Shown: positions 54,226 to 63,909 of the stretch, one piece after another
Layout: each line of letters starts with the position of its first letter
How positions within the stretch are numbered: position 1 is the stretch's first letter
Assembly: GCA_963758025.1 (NCBI GenBank)
Contig: CAVWUA010000016.1
Span: forward strand, 186,001 to 250,000
DNA from: CAVWUA01 sp963758025
GTDB lineage: Bacteria > Planctomycetota > Planctomycetia > Isosphaerales > Isosphaeraceae
Length of the DNA: 64,000 nucleotides
Direction of reading: 5' to 3'
The notes under the pieces: generated by a model
The model's database searches: none
What the model saw: the letters and a program-made list of their open reading frames with translations, nothing else
Told to the model about the DNA's origin: nothing
Made by a program: the position numbers and the translations under genes

Positions 54226-54356
54226 CATCAATCAGGCCAGATTCGACGGCTGATTCGAATCCAGTGGATTTTCCGTGAAATTCACGGACGGAGAATGGGG
54301 CAACGCGCCCAAACAGCCTGCGCCGACGCTTTCTCGTCGGCCGGGCTGTCTTTTTT
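54226..54356 (+). ncRNA. candidate small RNA or regulatory leader
   Basis: About 130 nt between a near-consensus promoter and an intrinsic terminator (54313-54356). It contains a 17-nt palindrome TCCGTGAA-a-TTCACGGA (54272-54288) and further short self-complementary segments, and no good ORF. It is either an independent small RNA or an attenuating leader for the TIM-barrel gene starting at 54464. I cannot match it to a known RNA family. Confidence 0.5.
54313..54356 (+). terminator. intrinsic terminator
   Basis: ACAGCC (54313-54318)/GGCTGT (54344-54349) plus an inner GCCGACG/CGTCGGC stem with a 6-nt loop, then six T (54351-54356). Confidence 0.75.
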
Positions 54357-54463
54357 GCGCGGGCCGCTTGAGCCGTCGTGTCGGATCGGCGACAGTACAT
54401 CCCTCCAAAAGGCCACGCGGCTATCCTTTGACTGACCGTCCGATCCACCCGAGGCCCCTCTCC

Positions 54464-55243
54464 ATGTATCACCTGGGCACCGTCACGTACAACATCGCGA
54501 AAGACTGGGACCTGCCGACCATTCTTGAGCGGCTGGAGAAACTGAAATTCGCCGGGGTCGAACTGCGCACGACGCACGCCCACGGTGTCGAAGTCAGCCT
54601 GAACGCCGACCAGCGCCGCGAGGTCCGCGAGCGATTCGCCGACTCTCCCGTCGAACTGGCCGGTCTCGGCAGCGCGTTTGAATACCAGTCGCCCGACCCG
54701 GCGGTCGTCCGGCAGAACATCGAGGGGACCAAGGCCTATGTCGGACTGGCCCACGACGTCGGCGCGCCCGGCGTGAAGGTTCGTCCCAACGGCATTCCCA
54801 AAGGGGCCGATCTCGACGCCACGCTCCGCCAGATCGGGCGTGCGCTTCATGAGGTTGGCGAGTACGCCGAGGGGTTCGGCGTCGAGATCCGCGTCGAGGT
54901 TCACGGCGGAACCACGTCGCTCGTGCCGAACATGGCGAAGATCATGCGGTACGCCGATCACCCCAACGTCTTCGTCTGCTGGAACTCCAACCCCACCGAT
55001 GTCGGCCCGGACGGCTCGATCCGCGAGAACTTCCAGCTCGTCGCCGACAAGGTCCGCGAGGTTCACCTCCGCGACCTGACGGACGAACAGTACCCCTGGC
55101 GCGAGCTCTTCGCTCTCCTGACCCGGCAAGGCTTCCAGGGCTACACGCTCGCCGAGATCCCCGACAGCCCCGACCCGATGCGCGTTCTGAGTTACTTCCG
55201 TGCCCTGTGGCTGGCATATCAGCCGACGTCGGGGCAAGAGTGA
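54464..55243 (+). CDS. TIM-barrel sugar phosphate isomerase/epimerase-like protein
   Basis: A 259-residue xylose-isomerase-like TIM barrel (AP endonuclease 2 superfamily). LGTVTYNIAKDWDLPTILER starts the barrel, FAGVELRTTHAHGVEVSLN, IRVEVHGGTTSLVPNMAKIM and VFVCWNSNPTDVGPDG carry the metal-ligand strands, and VREVHLRDLTDEQYPWRELF closes it. It is expected to isomerise a sugar or cyclitol; the substrate is unknown. ATG 54464 was chosen because the barrel starts there; the frame upstream belongs to the leader. Confidence 0.85.
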   Translation: MYHLGTVTYNIAKDWDLPTILERLEKLKFAGVELRTTHAHGVEVSLNADQRREVRERFADSPVELAGLGSAFEYQSPDPAVVRQNIEGTKAYVGLAHDVGAPGVKVRPNGIPKGADLDATLRQIGRALHEVGEYAEGFGVEIRVEVHGGTTSLVPNMAKIMRYADHPNVFVCWNSNPTDVGPDGSIRENFQLVADKVREVHLRDLTDEQYPWRELFALLTRQGFQGYTLAEIPDSPDPMRVLSYFRALWLAYQPTSGQE

Positions 55244-55333
55244 GAAAAGGGTTGATGGGTCAAGGCTGGTGGTTGAGGCTCAAAATGCTCTGATTCCGCC
55301 ATCAACCATCAGCCATTCCAACCCAGCCCAGCC

Positions 55334-56176
55334 TCAATCGAAATAGCCGCATTTTCGCAGGTGCTCGACGCTCCGCTTGACCCGGTCCTGGCGGGCTTCC
55401 AGGCCTGGTTCGGGTTCGCCGCCGATCCCTTCGATCTCGATCGTGTAGGGGCCGGCGAACCCTTCGGCGTCGAGGATCTCGCGCACGCGGCGGAAATCGA
55501 CCGCGCCGCCGTCGCCGACGGCCGGGAAATACCAGTCCTCGAAACCGCCCCGATTGTCCTTCACATGGACGTTGCGGACAAGCGGCGCGACCTTCGCCAG
55601 TTCATCGACGGGGTTCACCCCCTGGTTGTAATAAGCAATGTTGCCGGTGTCGAAGTTGAGCCGGACGTTCGGGTGATTCACCTCGTCCATCAGCCGCAGC
55701 ATCGCCTCGGCGTTCTGCGTCGGTCCCTTGTGCGTTTCCAGGGCGACGGTGATCCCTTGCTCGGCCGCGGTGTCGCCGATGCGCCGGAGGTTCTGGAGGA
55801 TCGTCGCGCGTTCGGCATCATCGGCGGGCTGACCGGCCCCCGAAACAACAATCGCGACGCCGAACCAGCGCCTGGCGAACCGGATGCGACGCTCGGTCAG
55901 CTCGACTCCCTCGACCGTGCGAATATCCGCTCCGCCAACGTTGCAACCGCTGACCTTGACGCCATGCTGGTTGAGCAGGTCCACAAACGCCCGCGCGGTG
56001 GCGTCGTCGGCTTTCTCGGTGACGACCGCCTCCTCGGGGATCACCAGGCCGCCAAAATTGTGCCCGCGGAGCGCGAGTTCCAGGTGATCGATCCCGGCCT
56101 CCCGGATCTGCTCGACCGCGGTGCGGACACCGGAGGGGCCATAGCTGTTGGAGAAGCAACTGATGATGCGTTTCAT
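55334..56176 (-). CDS. sugar phosphate isomerase/epimerase-like TIM-barrel protein
   Basis: A 280-residue xylose-isomerase-like TIM barrel, convergent with the previous one and clearly from the same superfamily. VRTAVEQIREAGIDHLELAL opens it; ITVALETHKGPTQNAEAMLR (Glu ligand), VRLNFDTGNIAYYNQGVNPV (Asp ligand) and VRNVHVKDNRGGFEDWYFPA (His-Lys-Asp) follow, ending with EGFAGPYTIEIEGIGGEPEP. ATG 56176 follows GAGGTCCTC. Such enzymes act in inositol or sugar-derivative metabolism. Substrate unknown. Confidence 0.87.
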   Translation of the reverse strand: MKRIISCFSNSYGPSGVRTAVEQIREAGIDHLELALRGHNFGGLVIPEEAVVTEKADDATARAFVDLLNQHGVKVSGCNVGGADIRTVEGVELTERRIRFARRWFGVAIVVSGAGQPADDAERATILQNLRRIGDTAAEQGITVALETHKGPTQNAEAMLRLMDEVNHPNVRLNFDTGNIAYYNQGVNPVDELAKVAPLVRNVHVKDNRGGFEDWYFPAVGDGGAVDFRRVREILDAEGFAGPYTIEIEGIGGEPEPGLEARQDRVKRSVEHLRKCGYFD

Positions 56177-56283
56177 GAGGACCTCAACATCATTACCCAG
56201 TATCATTCATCGAAGAGATTCTCGCGAAGCGCGCGGAAAGAATGCCAAAGGTGGGATTCCTTCGCCGCTTCGCGCGACGGGAT

Positions 56284-57488
56284 TCAGTCCTCATCGATCG
56301 GATCGAGCGCCACGGGGACCTCGGCGGTCGGATCGACGACGCGCAGGGCGCGGCGGCCGGAGAGGACGTCGAGCAGGGTGTGGCCGCAGACCTCGCCGCG
56401 CCAGTCCTGAAGCAGCGAGGGCTGACGCTCAGCGGGCTGCCCTTCGACGTGCCAGCGGATCAGGTCCTTCAGGTCGGCCGTCGAGCCGACCAGGCTGGCC
56501 GCGATCTGATGCTGCGCGCAGCACTGGTTGAGGGTCGCGGCCAGCAGGCTCACGACCATCGACATGCCGGGACCGTCGTCGTGCCGCTCGGCATGTTCGG
56601 GAAGATTTTCGGGCGGAACGAGCTGTGCTTCGGCGATGATATCGAGGATCTCGCGCGAACGGGCCAGCAGGTGCGGCCGGTTGAAGTCGCGCAGGGCCTC
56701 CAGGTCGCGGCGGCTGGAGGGCTGGCGCTTGGCGATCCCCACCAGCAGGTCGTCGCGCATCAAGCGGCGCAAGGGTTGATTGGTGCTCCGGGCGTGCTCC
56801 AGACGCCACGCGTAGAGCAGGCGGGCCGTTTCCAGGCCACGACGGTTCAACTGGTGCAGGCCCGGCAACCGCCGCCAGCGGTCCTCCTCGGCGCGTCGGC
56901 TGATGGCCGCCGTCTGGCTCTGATATTCGGCCTGGGCCCAGTCGAGTCGATTCCGCTCGGCCATCTGAGCGCCGAAGCGGTCGGCAAGGTCGAGCAGGTG
57001 CCGCACATCGTCCAGGGCGTAGCGGAGTTGTGCCGGGCTGAGCGGCCGGCGCCTCCAGTCGGTGCGGGTCTCGCCGCCGGCCAGTTGGATGCCAAGTTCC
57101 TGCCGCACGAGGTTCCCCAGCGAGATCGGATAGCCGTAGCCGACCAGGGCGGCGGCAAGCTGCACGTCGATGACGTGCGGCGGAAGCTCGCCGGTTTGCA
57201 GGCGGCAGATGCGCAGGTCCTCACCGGCCGCGTGCATGACGACCTCGATCTCGGAGTCGAGCACGACGTTCCAGAACGGGGTGATGTCCTCCACCGCCAG
57301 CGGGTCGATCACGGCGAGCCGGTCGCGCGTGGCGACCTGGATCAGGCAGAGGACCGGCTCGAACGTGTCCTCGGAGACGAACTCCGTATCGAAGCTGAAT
57401 CGCCGCGCCGCGCAGGTGGTTCACCAGGTCCTGGAGGCGCAGGAGCGGTCGTAATCGGTGGCTCGGTCGGGGGTTCCGCCATCGCCAT
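56284..57488 (-). CDS. rnd: RNase D-like 3'-5' exoribonuclease, N-terminal frameshifts
   Basis: A DEDDy exonuclease with an HRDC-like tail, acting in tRNA and small RNA maturation. The N-terminal exonuclease motif FSFDTEFVSEDTFEPVLCLI (DxE) sits in one frame near 57390; the body from 57312 has HAAGEDLRICRLQTGELPPH, VIDVQLAAALVGYGYPISLG and YALDDVRHLLDLADRFG (the last Asp). Helical HRDC-type text follows (RLLYAWRLEHARSTNQPLRR, then LMRDDLLVGIAKRQPSS). Breaks near 57395-57450 separate the body from the likely start ATG at 57488 or 57482. Confidence 0.85.
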
Positions 57489-57531
57489 CAGCCGTGCCTC
57501 GTCCTCTCTCCGGGGGCGGTTCGGCCGGGCG

Positions 57532-58308
57532 TCACGCCAGGCCATCCAGAAACTTCAGGATCGCCGCGTTGGATGCCGCGGGGTTCTCCAGCGGGGCGAG
57601 GTGGCCGGCGTCGGGGATCTCAACCAGCGTGGCGTTCGGCAAAACCCTGGCCATCGCCTGCGCCTCGCCGGGCGGGGTGATCTGATCGTCATTGCCGACG
57701 AGCACCAGGGTCGGCACGGTGATCCGCCCCAGGTCGGTCGTGCGGTCGGGACGCACCGCCAGGCCGCGCAGGGTGCCAACGATCCCCAGGGCAGGGGTCT
57801 TGCTCATCCGCTCGTTGATCCGCGCGATCAGCTCGGGCCGGTTCTTGCGGGTGGCGGGCGAGAACAGCTTCGGCAGCATCGACGAGACGACCGGCGCAAC
57901 GTCGCCGCTCTGCTCGACCTCACGGGCCAGATCCTCGCGGACCCGGGCCGTGTCGGCCGAGTCAGCCCCGGCGCGGGTGTCCATCAGCATCAAGGCCCGG
58001 ATGCGTCCGGGGAACCGCGTGGCGATCGACAGGGCGACATAGCCCCCCATCGACAGGCCGCCCAGAACGAACGGTTCGGTGATTCCCAGGTCGTCGATTG
58101 TCTCCAGCACGTCGTCGGCCATCGCATCAACCGAGTAAATCCCCTCCGGCGCGGCGGTCTGGCCGTGTCCGCGGAGGTCGGGCGCGATGATGCGGTATTC
58201 GGAGCCGACGGTCTCCTTCTGGAACTCCCACATCGTATTGTCGAGTGGGAACCCGTGCAGGAGTACCACCACGGGTCCAGGGCCCTCGTCGTCGAAGTTC
58301 AGCAGCAT
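57532..58308 (-). CDS. alpha/beta hydrolase
   Basis: A 258-residue soluble hydrolase of the 3-oxoadipate enol-lactonase/arylesterase type. The oxyanion motif VVVLLHGFPLDNTMWEFQKE, the nucleophile GGLSMGGYVALSIATRFPGR (GLSMGG), the Asp region TLVLVGNDDQITPPGEAQAM and the His in EIPDAGHLAPLENPAA form a complete catalytic triad. ATG 58308 is chosen; the frame upstream to 58389 overlaps the next gene's leader. Substrate unknown. Confidence 0.88.
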   Translation of the reverse strand: MLLNFDDEGPGPVVVLLHGFPLDNTMWEFQKETVGSEYRIIAPDLRGHGQTAAPEGIYSVDAMADDVLETIDDLGITEPFVLGGLSMGGYVALSIATRFPGRIRALMLMDTRAGADSADTARVREDLAREVEQSGDVAPVVSSMLPKLFSPATRKNRPELIARINERMSKTPALGIVGTLRGLAVRPDRTTDLGRITVPTLVLVGNDDQITPPGEAQAMARVLPNATLVEIPDAGHLAPLENPAASNAAILKFLDGLA

Positions 58309-58503
58309 CCCAGAGGCTCCCCGACTGAGTGCAAAGGGCGGGTCTCGAAGCCGGCTTGATATGCTATGGCCTGCGAATGTTCCACACAAGCCCCCGGTCC
58401 CGGACCTTGCGGCGGGGCCTCCGGTACGTCATGGTATCAAGGAGGTACTCCCCGACCCGCTCCCCACGATTCCCAACCGCCTCTTTTCTGGAGACCGTGG
58501 CCG

Positions 58504-61460
58504 ATGCGCCCTCGACTGTCCCTCATGCTCGCGGTCCTCGCCGCCTTTGTTTCCCAAATCGCCCGGAGCGCGGAATCAGGCCTGGACGGATATCGCACGC
58601 CCCCCGGCTGGAAGGTCGCTCTCGCCGCGACCGAGCCGCTGGTCATCAACCCCGTCAGCATGACCTGGGGGCCTGACGCCCGGCTCTACGTCATCGAGTG
58701 GACCGAGGGGAACGGACCGAACGACCACATCAAGGTCCTCACCGACGCCAACGGCGACGGCACGTTCGACAAGGCCGACATCCTCATGGATGGCCTGGAG
58801 ATGCCCGCCGGGCTCTGCTTCTGGGACGGCTGGATGTACATGAGCCTCGGCCATGATGTCATCCGGCTCAGGGACAACGACGGCGACGGCCAGTATGAAA
58901 CCCGCGAGACGATCGTCACCGGCTTCCACAACGACAACTCGCACCATCGCGTCTCGGGGCTGGTGATCGGCCCCGATGGCTGGCTCTACATGACGACCGG
59001 CGACAGCGACGCCCTGGTGAAGGGATCCGACGGTTCCGAGGCGACCGTCCTGCGCTGTGGGGGTGTCTTCCGCTGCCTTCCCGACGGCTCCCGAGTGGAG
59101 GTGGTCGCCTTCGGGATGCGGAACCCCTGGGGCAATGTCGCGTTCGACGACGAGTTCCACATCTTCCACACCGACAACGACAACGAAGGTGCGCCCGGCT
59201 TCACCGGCTGCCGGCTCCTGCACGTGGTCGAAGGGGGGGACTACGGCTGGCGGCTCCGCGAGGGGGCACGCTGCTGCCAGCCCGATTACGAGCGCGCCAC
59301 CTGGAACGGCGGTCGGCCCGGCCGTCTGGGCTGGATCGCCGAGACGGGCCGAGGCGCTCCGGCGGGGCTCTGCGTCTTGAACTCCGCCGCCTTTCCGCCG
59401 AGTACCCGCAACCTGCTCGTCTATCCCGACGTCTTCCGTAAGCTCGTCCGCGCCTACAAGCTCAAGCCCGAAGGGGCGACCTACACCGTGGCCGAGGAGA
59501 TCGAGCTGCTCGCCTCGGACGACCCCCTCTTCCGCCCGAACGACGCCGAGATCGGCCCGGACGGCGCCCTCTACATTCTCGACTGGCGGACCGACTCCGG
59601 CGGCGCGGGGCAGCACTGGGGTAACGGCAAGACGGGCCGCATCTACCGTTTGACCTGGGGCGGTACCGAAGCCGAACCGGCGCGGGAGACGTTCCCGCCC
59701 GATCGGTTCGCACGATTAACAGGGGCAGACGAAGCAACCCTGATCGAGTCGCTGGGTTCCGAGGATTTCCCGACCCGCATGACGGCTCACCAGGAATTGA
59801 TCCGCCGCGGCGTCCGCGATCCCGACACTCTGAGGAAGATCGTCGCCGACACGGACCGGCGGGCATCGGCGAGACTTCATGCTCTCGCGATCCTGGCGGC
59901 GACCCACGACGCGGGATCCCCTGGCCCTGGAGCTTCGGCGAACTCGGCGGATCGCCCGCCCTGCGTCGCCTGGCGTTCGAGCTCGCGGGACGGTTCGGTG
60001 ACCCCCGCGATGCCAACCTTGCCGGCGAAATGATCGCGGTCCAGGAAGAAGAATATGAGGCGCTGCGGGCGTTCCTCGTCGCCATCGGTCGGTTCGGCGA
60101 GGCTCGGGGAAACGATGGCAAGTCCCTGGGCCGACTCCTGGCCCAATTCCCGCTGCTGGCCTATGCCCGCCAGTCGCTCGATGAGGACGCGTTCTTCCGC
60201 GACGGGATCACCCGGGGCCTGGAACGGCTCGGCCCCGTGGCACTGGACGTGCTGCGCGAGGCCCTCCGGACGGGAACGCCCGAGGAGTCGAGCGCGGCGC
60301 TGTATGCCCTCCAGGGCTGGCGGGGGCGCGATGGCCGGGACGTGCTGATGAGCACTGCAATCAGCGACGATCCGATCCCCGCGGAGGCTCGCGCGAACCT
60401 GTTTGCGCCCTGCGTGAGATGGTCGCCGACGTGCCCGCCGAACCGCTCGCCGCGTGGCTGGCCGACATGCCCGACGCTCCGGCCGAGGCCCGCGTCGCCG
60501 CGATTCGCGTCCTGAAAGCAATGGATCGACGCGCCGTTTTGGCCGCCGGGCCGGTCTTGCCGACGCTCTTGACGGCCGACGACGGCGAGGTGCGCAAGGC
60601 CGCGCTGGAGCTGGCGGTGGGCGTCCGCACGGCCGAGGCCAGGTCGGCGCTTCTCGAACTGGTCAAAGACGACGACCGCGAGGCCGAGGAGCGGCGGCTG
60701 GCTCTCGTGGCCTTGCGGGGCTACGAGGACAAGACGCTGGTGCCGACCCTCGCCGCCCTGACGACGACGAGCCGCGACCCGGCCTTCCTGGGCGAGCTGC
60801 TCCGCGTGCTCGCCGCGCTCGATTTCGAGGCGGCGGCGAAGGGGGCGGAAGCGGCCTTGGCGTCCGACAACCCGCAACTCCGGCATGAGGCGATCGCCCT
60901 GCTCGGCCAGCGGCCCGCGACGGCCCTGGTCGTGGCGAAACTCTACAACGCCGACAAGCTCCCGTCCGAGGACCTGCCGCGCGTCATCGAGGCGGTTCGT
61001 TCGCACGCGACGCCGGAGCTTCAGGAGGCGACGCAAACCCTCCTCAAGGACACTCTCCTGGCCGCCCCCACCGGCGACGAGGCCCGTAGGCTCCGCGAGT
61101 TCGTCGAGCGGCAGGGGAACGCCGAGCGCGGTAAAGGGCTCTTCCTCGACGCCAAAAAGGGGGGCTGCGCGACGTGCCACCGCATCGAAGGGGTCGGCCA
61201 GGCCGTCGGACCGGACCTGACGCGCGTCTGGCAAACGCTCTCATTTGACAAGCGGGTTGAGTCGATCCTGGAACCGTCGAAGGAGATCAAGGAGGGTTAC
61301 GCCACCTTCAAGGTCGCCACCAGGGACGGCCGCATCGTCACCGGCCTGCTCGTCGCCGACACCCCCGCCGGTGTCACCCTGAAGGACGCTCAGGGGCGTG
61401 AGATGATGATTCCCGCGCCGGAGGTGGACGAGAAAGGCAACGATCCGATCAGTCTGATGC
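58504..61460 (+). pseudogene. PVC-type heme-binding dehydrogenase, disrupted by an IS element
   Basis: An exported protein with a signal peptide (LSLMLAVLAAFVSQIARSAE), an N-terminal beta-propeller of the PVC heme-binding/glucose-dehydrogenase type (YVIEWTEGNGPNDHIKVLTD, GWLYMTTGDSDAL, GMRNPWGNVAFDDEFHIFHT), HEAT-like helical repeats, and a C-terminal cytochrome c motif GGCATCHRIEGVGQAVGPDL. The frame changes near 59918 and 60408. The coding sequence is then cut at 61460 by an ISAs1-type element. Removing the element and one copy of its duplication restores the frame into the segment at 62717-62820. As it stands the gene loses its last 35 or so residues. Confidence 0.85.
61449..61460 (+). repeat. 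target-site duplication, left copy
   Basis: TCAGTCTGATGC, identical to 62705-62716, immediately outside the left inverted repeat. Twelve bp is slightly longer than the 8-10 bp usual for ISAs1 elements. Confidence 0.9.
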
Positions 61461-61479
61461 CAGGAGGATTGCAAAGTCG
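61461..61479 (+). repeat. left terminal inverted repeat
   Basis: CAGGAGGATTGCAAAGTCG, perfect inverse of 62686-62704. Confidence 0.95.
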
Positions 61480-61542
61480 ACCCGACCTGACGTAACTTGC
61501 TGCCTCAGGCTTGAGATCGCTCCCTTGGAGGTCTGGTTACAG

Positions 61543-62685
61543 ATGGCTGCTCCCATTGCTTCGCTGCGCGACGCCTTCGATCAGGTCGAGGACCCCCGCA
61601 AGCCGCGGGGGGTCCGCCACCCCTTCACCTCCCTGCTGGCCCTGACCTTCCTCGGCCTGCTCTGCCGCGAGACCGACTTCGCCGGCCTGCAACGCTGGGC
61701 CAGTGACCACTGGCAAACCCTCAAGGACCCGCTGGGCTTCACGCAAACCAACCGACCGCACGCCACGACCATCAGCCGGGTCCTGACGCGGTTCTCGCTG
61801 GAGCAGTTCCGCGACGCCTTCGCCCGCTGGCTCGTCAGCCTGCCCGAAATCGCCGAGGCCGTCACGGCCGCCGTTGATGGCAAGACCAGCAAGCAGGGGC
61901 ACGACGCCCAGGGTGACCCGGTCCACATGCTCAACGTCTTCGCCCACGAGCTGAAGCTCAGCCTGGCCCAGTTCCCCGTCACCGACGGCAAGCCCACCGA
62001 GCCCCAGGCGTTGAAGGCGGGCCTGGCGGAGTTGCTGGAGCACTACCCGTTCCTGCGGCTGTTCACGGCCGATGCCCTGTTCGCGCAGCGGCCGCTGGCC
62101 CGCGTGATCCTCGAGGCCGACCGCGACTTCCTCTTCGGGGTCAAGGACAACCAGCCCGACCTGCTGGAGGCCATCGAGGCGAGCTTCCAGGACGCCGCCG
62201 AGCGGCCCCCCGATGCGGAGACCCGCGAGAAAAAGGGGAGAGATCACATTCGCAAACTCTGGATCATCGAAGGTGTGGAAGTCGATTATCTCCGCGAAGT
62301 GACCGCCTTCCCGGGCCTGAGGATGATTCTGCGGGTCGATACCGAGGCCCGCGTCGCCGCCGGCCCGGTCCGTCACGAGACCCGCTCCCTGATCACCAGC
62401 CTGTCGCCCGAGGCGGTGAGCCCGAGACAGTTGATGGACCTGATCCGCGGCCATTGGTCGGTCGAGAACGGTCTGCATTTCATCAAGGATCGCTGGTGGG
62501 ACGAGGATCGCCAGTGGAGCACGCGTCCCGGCCTGGCGGAGCGGCTGGCGATGCTGCGAGACGCGGCGTTGACGGCCTTGCGAGTGCTGCCGGGGGTGCC
62601 CGCGGATCTCCCGATCCGGGCTCGGGCCGATCACCTGGGGCGGAATCTCCGGAAGGCCCTGCAGTTCATCGGGGCCTTAGATTAG
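61543..62685 (+). CDS. ISAs1-family transposase
   Basis: A 380-residue DDE transposase. The N-terminus (LRDAFDQVEDPRKPRGVRHP) and VTAAVDGKTSKQGHD (first catalytic Asp region), VKDNQPDLLEAIEASFQDA (second), and LMDLIRGHWSVENGLHFIKD (Glu/HWSVEN motif) are diagnostic of ISAs1/ISH8-type enzymes. ATG 61543 is the natural start; a TTG at 61525 would add six residues. It lies wholly inside the inverted repeats and appears intact. Confidence 0.95.
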   Translation: MAAPIASLRDAFDQVEDPRKPRGVRHPFTSLLALTFLGLLCRETDFAGLQRWASDHWQTLKDPLGFTQTNRPHATTISRVLTRFSLEQFRDAFARWLVSLPEIAEAVTAAVDGKTSKQGHDAQGDPVHMLNVFAHELKLSLAQFPVTDGKPTEPQALKAGLAELLEHYPFLRLFTADALFAQRPLARVILEADRDFLFGVKDNQPDLLEAIEASFQDAAERPPDAETREKKGRDHIRKLWIIEGVEVDYLREVTAFPGLRMILRVDTEARVAAGPVRHETRSLITSLSPEAVSPRQLMDLIRGHWSVENGLHFIKDRWWDEDRQWSTRPGLAERLAMLRDAALTALRVLPGVPADLPIRARADHLGRNLRKALQFIGALD

Positions 62686-62704
62686 CGACTTTGCAATCCT
62701 CCTG
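62686..62704 (+). repeat. right terminal inverted repeat
   Basis: CGACTTTGCAATCCTCCTG, perfect inverse of the left repeat. Confidence 0.95.
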
Positions 62705-62820
62705 TCAGTCTGATGCCCGCCGGCGTCGTCGGCCACCTCTCCTTCACGGAACTGGCCGACCTGCTCACGTTCCTCGGCAACCGCGAGGCGCAGGAGAGCT
62801 TGAAGGCGGCGGAGAAATAA
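62705..62820 (+). pseudogene. 3' remnant of the interrupted PVC-type gene, with right target duplication
   Basis: The first 12 bp (62705-62716) repeat the target site TCAGTCTGATGC. After excision the original gene would read SLMPAGVVGHLSFTELADLL and TFLGNREAQESLKAAEK, ending at TAA 62818-62820. It has no start of its own. Confidence 0.9.
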
Positions 62821-62868
62821 GCCATTGTGAATCGACCCAGTCCGCGCACTATCCAGGAGTTCCTCATC

Positions 62869-63909
62869 ATGCCCCGTCGTCTCGTCCTGTTGCTGGCGAT
62901 CCTTGCCACGAGTTCGGTTCGCGCGGATGACTTTGATCGGCTCGAAGGGAAAGCCCTGGCCGGGGTGCCGGAGAACCCGGCGGCGATGCGCCGGGATCAA
63001 CTGACGTTCGGGGATCTCGGCACCTTGCCGAACATCCTGCAAGGGACGCGCGCGGCGCTGGTCGTGGTGAAGACCGACCAGGCGAATCCCGCCCGCTTGC
63101 TCGTCGCGCCGGCCTTGCGGAAGACGCCGGGGGCGGAGGGGGAGCCGTTGCCGATCCTCGTGCTGGAGCGTGCCGATACGTTCGAGGCCGGGCCGGCGAC
63201 CTCCCGGCTGGCGAAGGCCCGGGACGTGCTGCTCTTTGACGGCTACCGCTACGATCTCGACACCGCGCAGGTGGTGCCTGAGGGGCAGGGGGGAGACATC
63301 CAGTTCCTCGCCAGCGGCGAGGGGGGGCCCCGGCTGGTGCCTGTGGGTGAGGCGAAGCTGTTCACCCTGAGTCAGTCGCCGCTTTCCGACGCGACCGAGC
63401 CGGGCCAGCCGTCGCCGGGGCGGGCGGTCGTGCCGGAGGACTTCGCCGGGCGGTTCCGGCTGCTGGGCAACGGCCAGTGGTCCGGCTTGCTTCAGGTGGA
63501 AATCGGTGAGAACAACGTCCTGACCGGCCGGTTCCGCTCGGACCAGACCGGCACGTCGTACAAGGTGACGGGCCAGGTCGGCGTCAATGCGCCCCAGCAC
63601 ATGCAGTTCTCGATCCAGTACCCCCGCTCCCGGCAAGATTACGACGGCTATCTCTGGATCGGGGGCAAGGGGGCCATCTCCGGCTCGGTCGCCCTCTTGA
63701 ACCAAACCTACGGCTTCTTCGCCTACCGCGAAGGGGGAACGTTCCTTCCCGAGGAGGCTGAGGCCCCGACGCTGGAAACGGGAAAGGAGAACCCGCCGCA
63801 GCGAACGCTCGTCGCGCTGAACGCTCGGGGGAAACTCCGGCTCAACGGTCAGCCGATCGAGCCTGAGGCCCTGATGGATGCGTTGAAGGCAGCCCGTCGC
63901 CGCCAATGA
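62869..63909 (+). CDS. exported protein with a C-terminal ExbD-like segment, probably frameshifted at its end
   Basis: As it stands 346 residues. A signal peptide (RRLVLLLAILATSSVRADDF) precedes about 240 residues of a beta-rich domain I do not recognise (GDLGTLPNILQGTRAALVVV; RFRSDQTGTSYKVTG). The last 45 residues read LVALNARGKLRLNGQPIEPE and ALMDALKAARR, the start of an ExbD/TolR periplasmic domain. The stop at 63909 is followed in the next frame by the expected continuation, so one extra base near 63905 is suspected. ATG 62869 follows AGGAG. Confidence 0.6.
   Translation: MPRRLVLLLAILATSSVRADDFDRLEGKALAGVPENPAAMRRDQLTFGDLGTLPNILQGTRAALVVVKTDQANPARLLVAPALRKTPGAEGEPLPILVLERADTFEAGPATSRLAKARDVLLFDGYRYDLDTAQVVPEGQGGDIQFLASGEGGPRLVPVGEAKLFTLSQSPLSDATEPGQPSPGRAVVPEDFAGRFRLLGNGQWSGLLQVEIGENNVLTGRFRSDQTGTSYKVTGQVGVNAPQHMQFSIQYPRSRQDYDGYLWIGGKGAISGSVALLNQTYGFFAYREGGTFLPEEAEAPTLETGKENPPQRTLVALNARGKLRLNGQPIEPEALMDALKAARRRQ

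Larger units (their letters stand above)
61461..62704 (+). mobile_element. ISAs1-family insertion sequence
   Basis: A 1244-bp complete element. Perfect 19-bp terminal inverted repeats (CAGGAGGATTGCAAAGTCG and its complement) flank one transposase gene. A 12-bp target duplication lies outside both ends. The intact transposase, perfect repeats and duplication indicate a recent insertion. Confidence 0.95.

Noticed and set aside
53357..55237. 626-residue minus-strand open frame
   Set aside because: Antisense to the DUF1501 gene, the leader locus and the TIM-barrel gene; composition is typical of GC-rich shadow frames.
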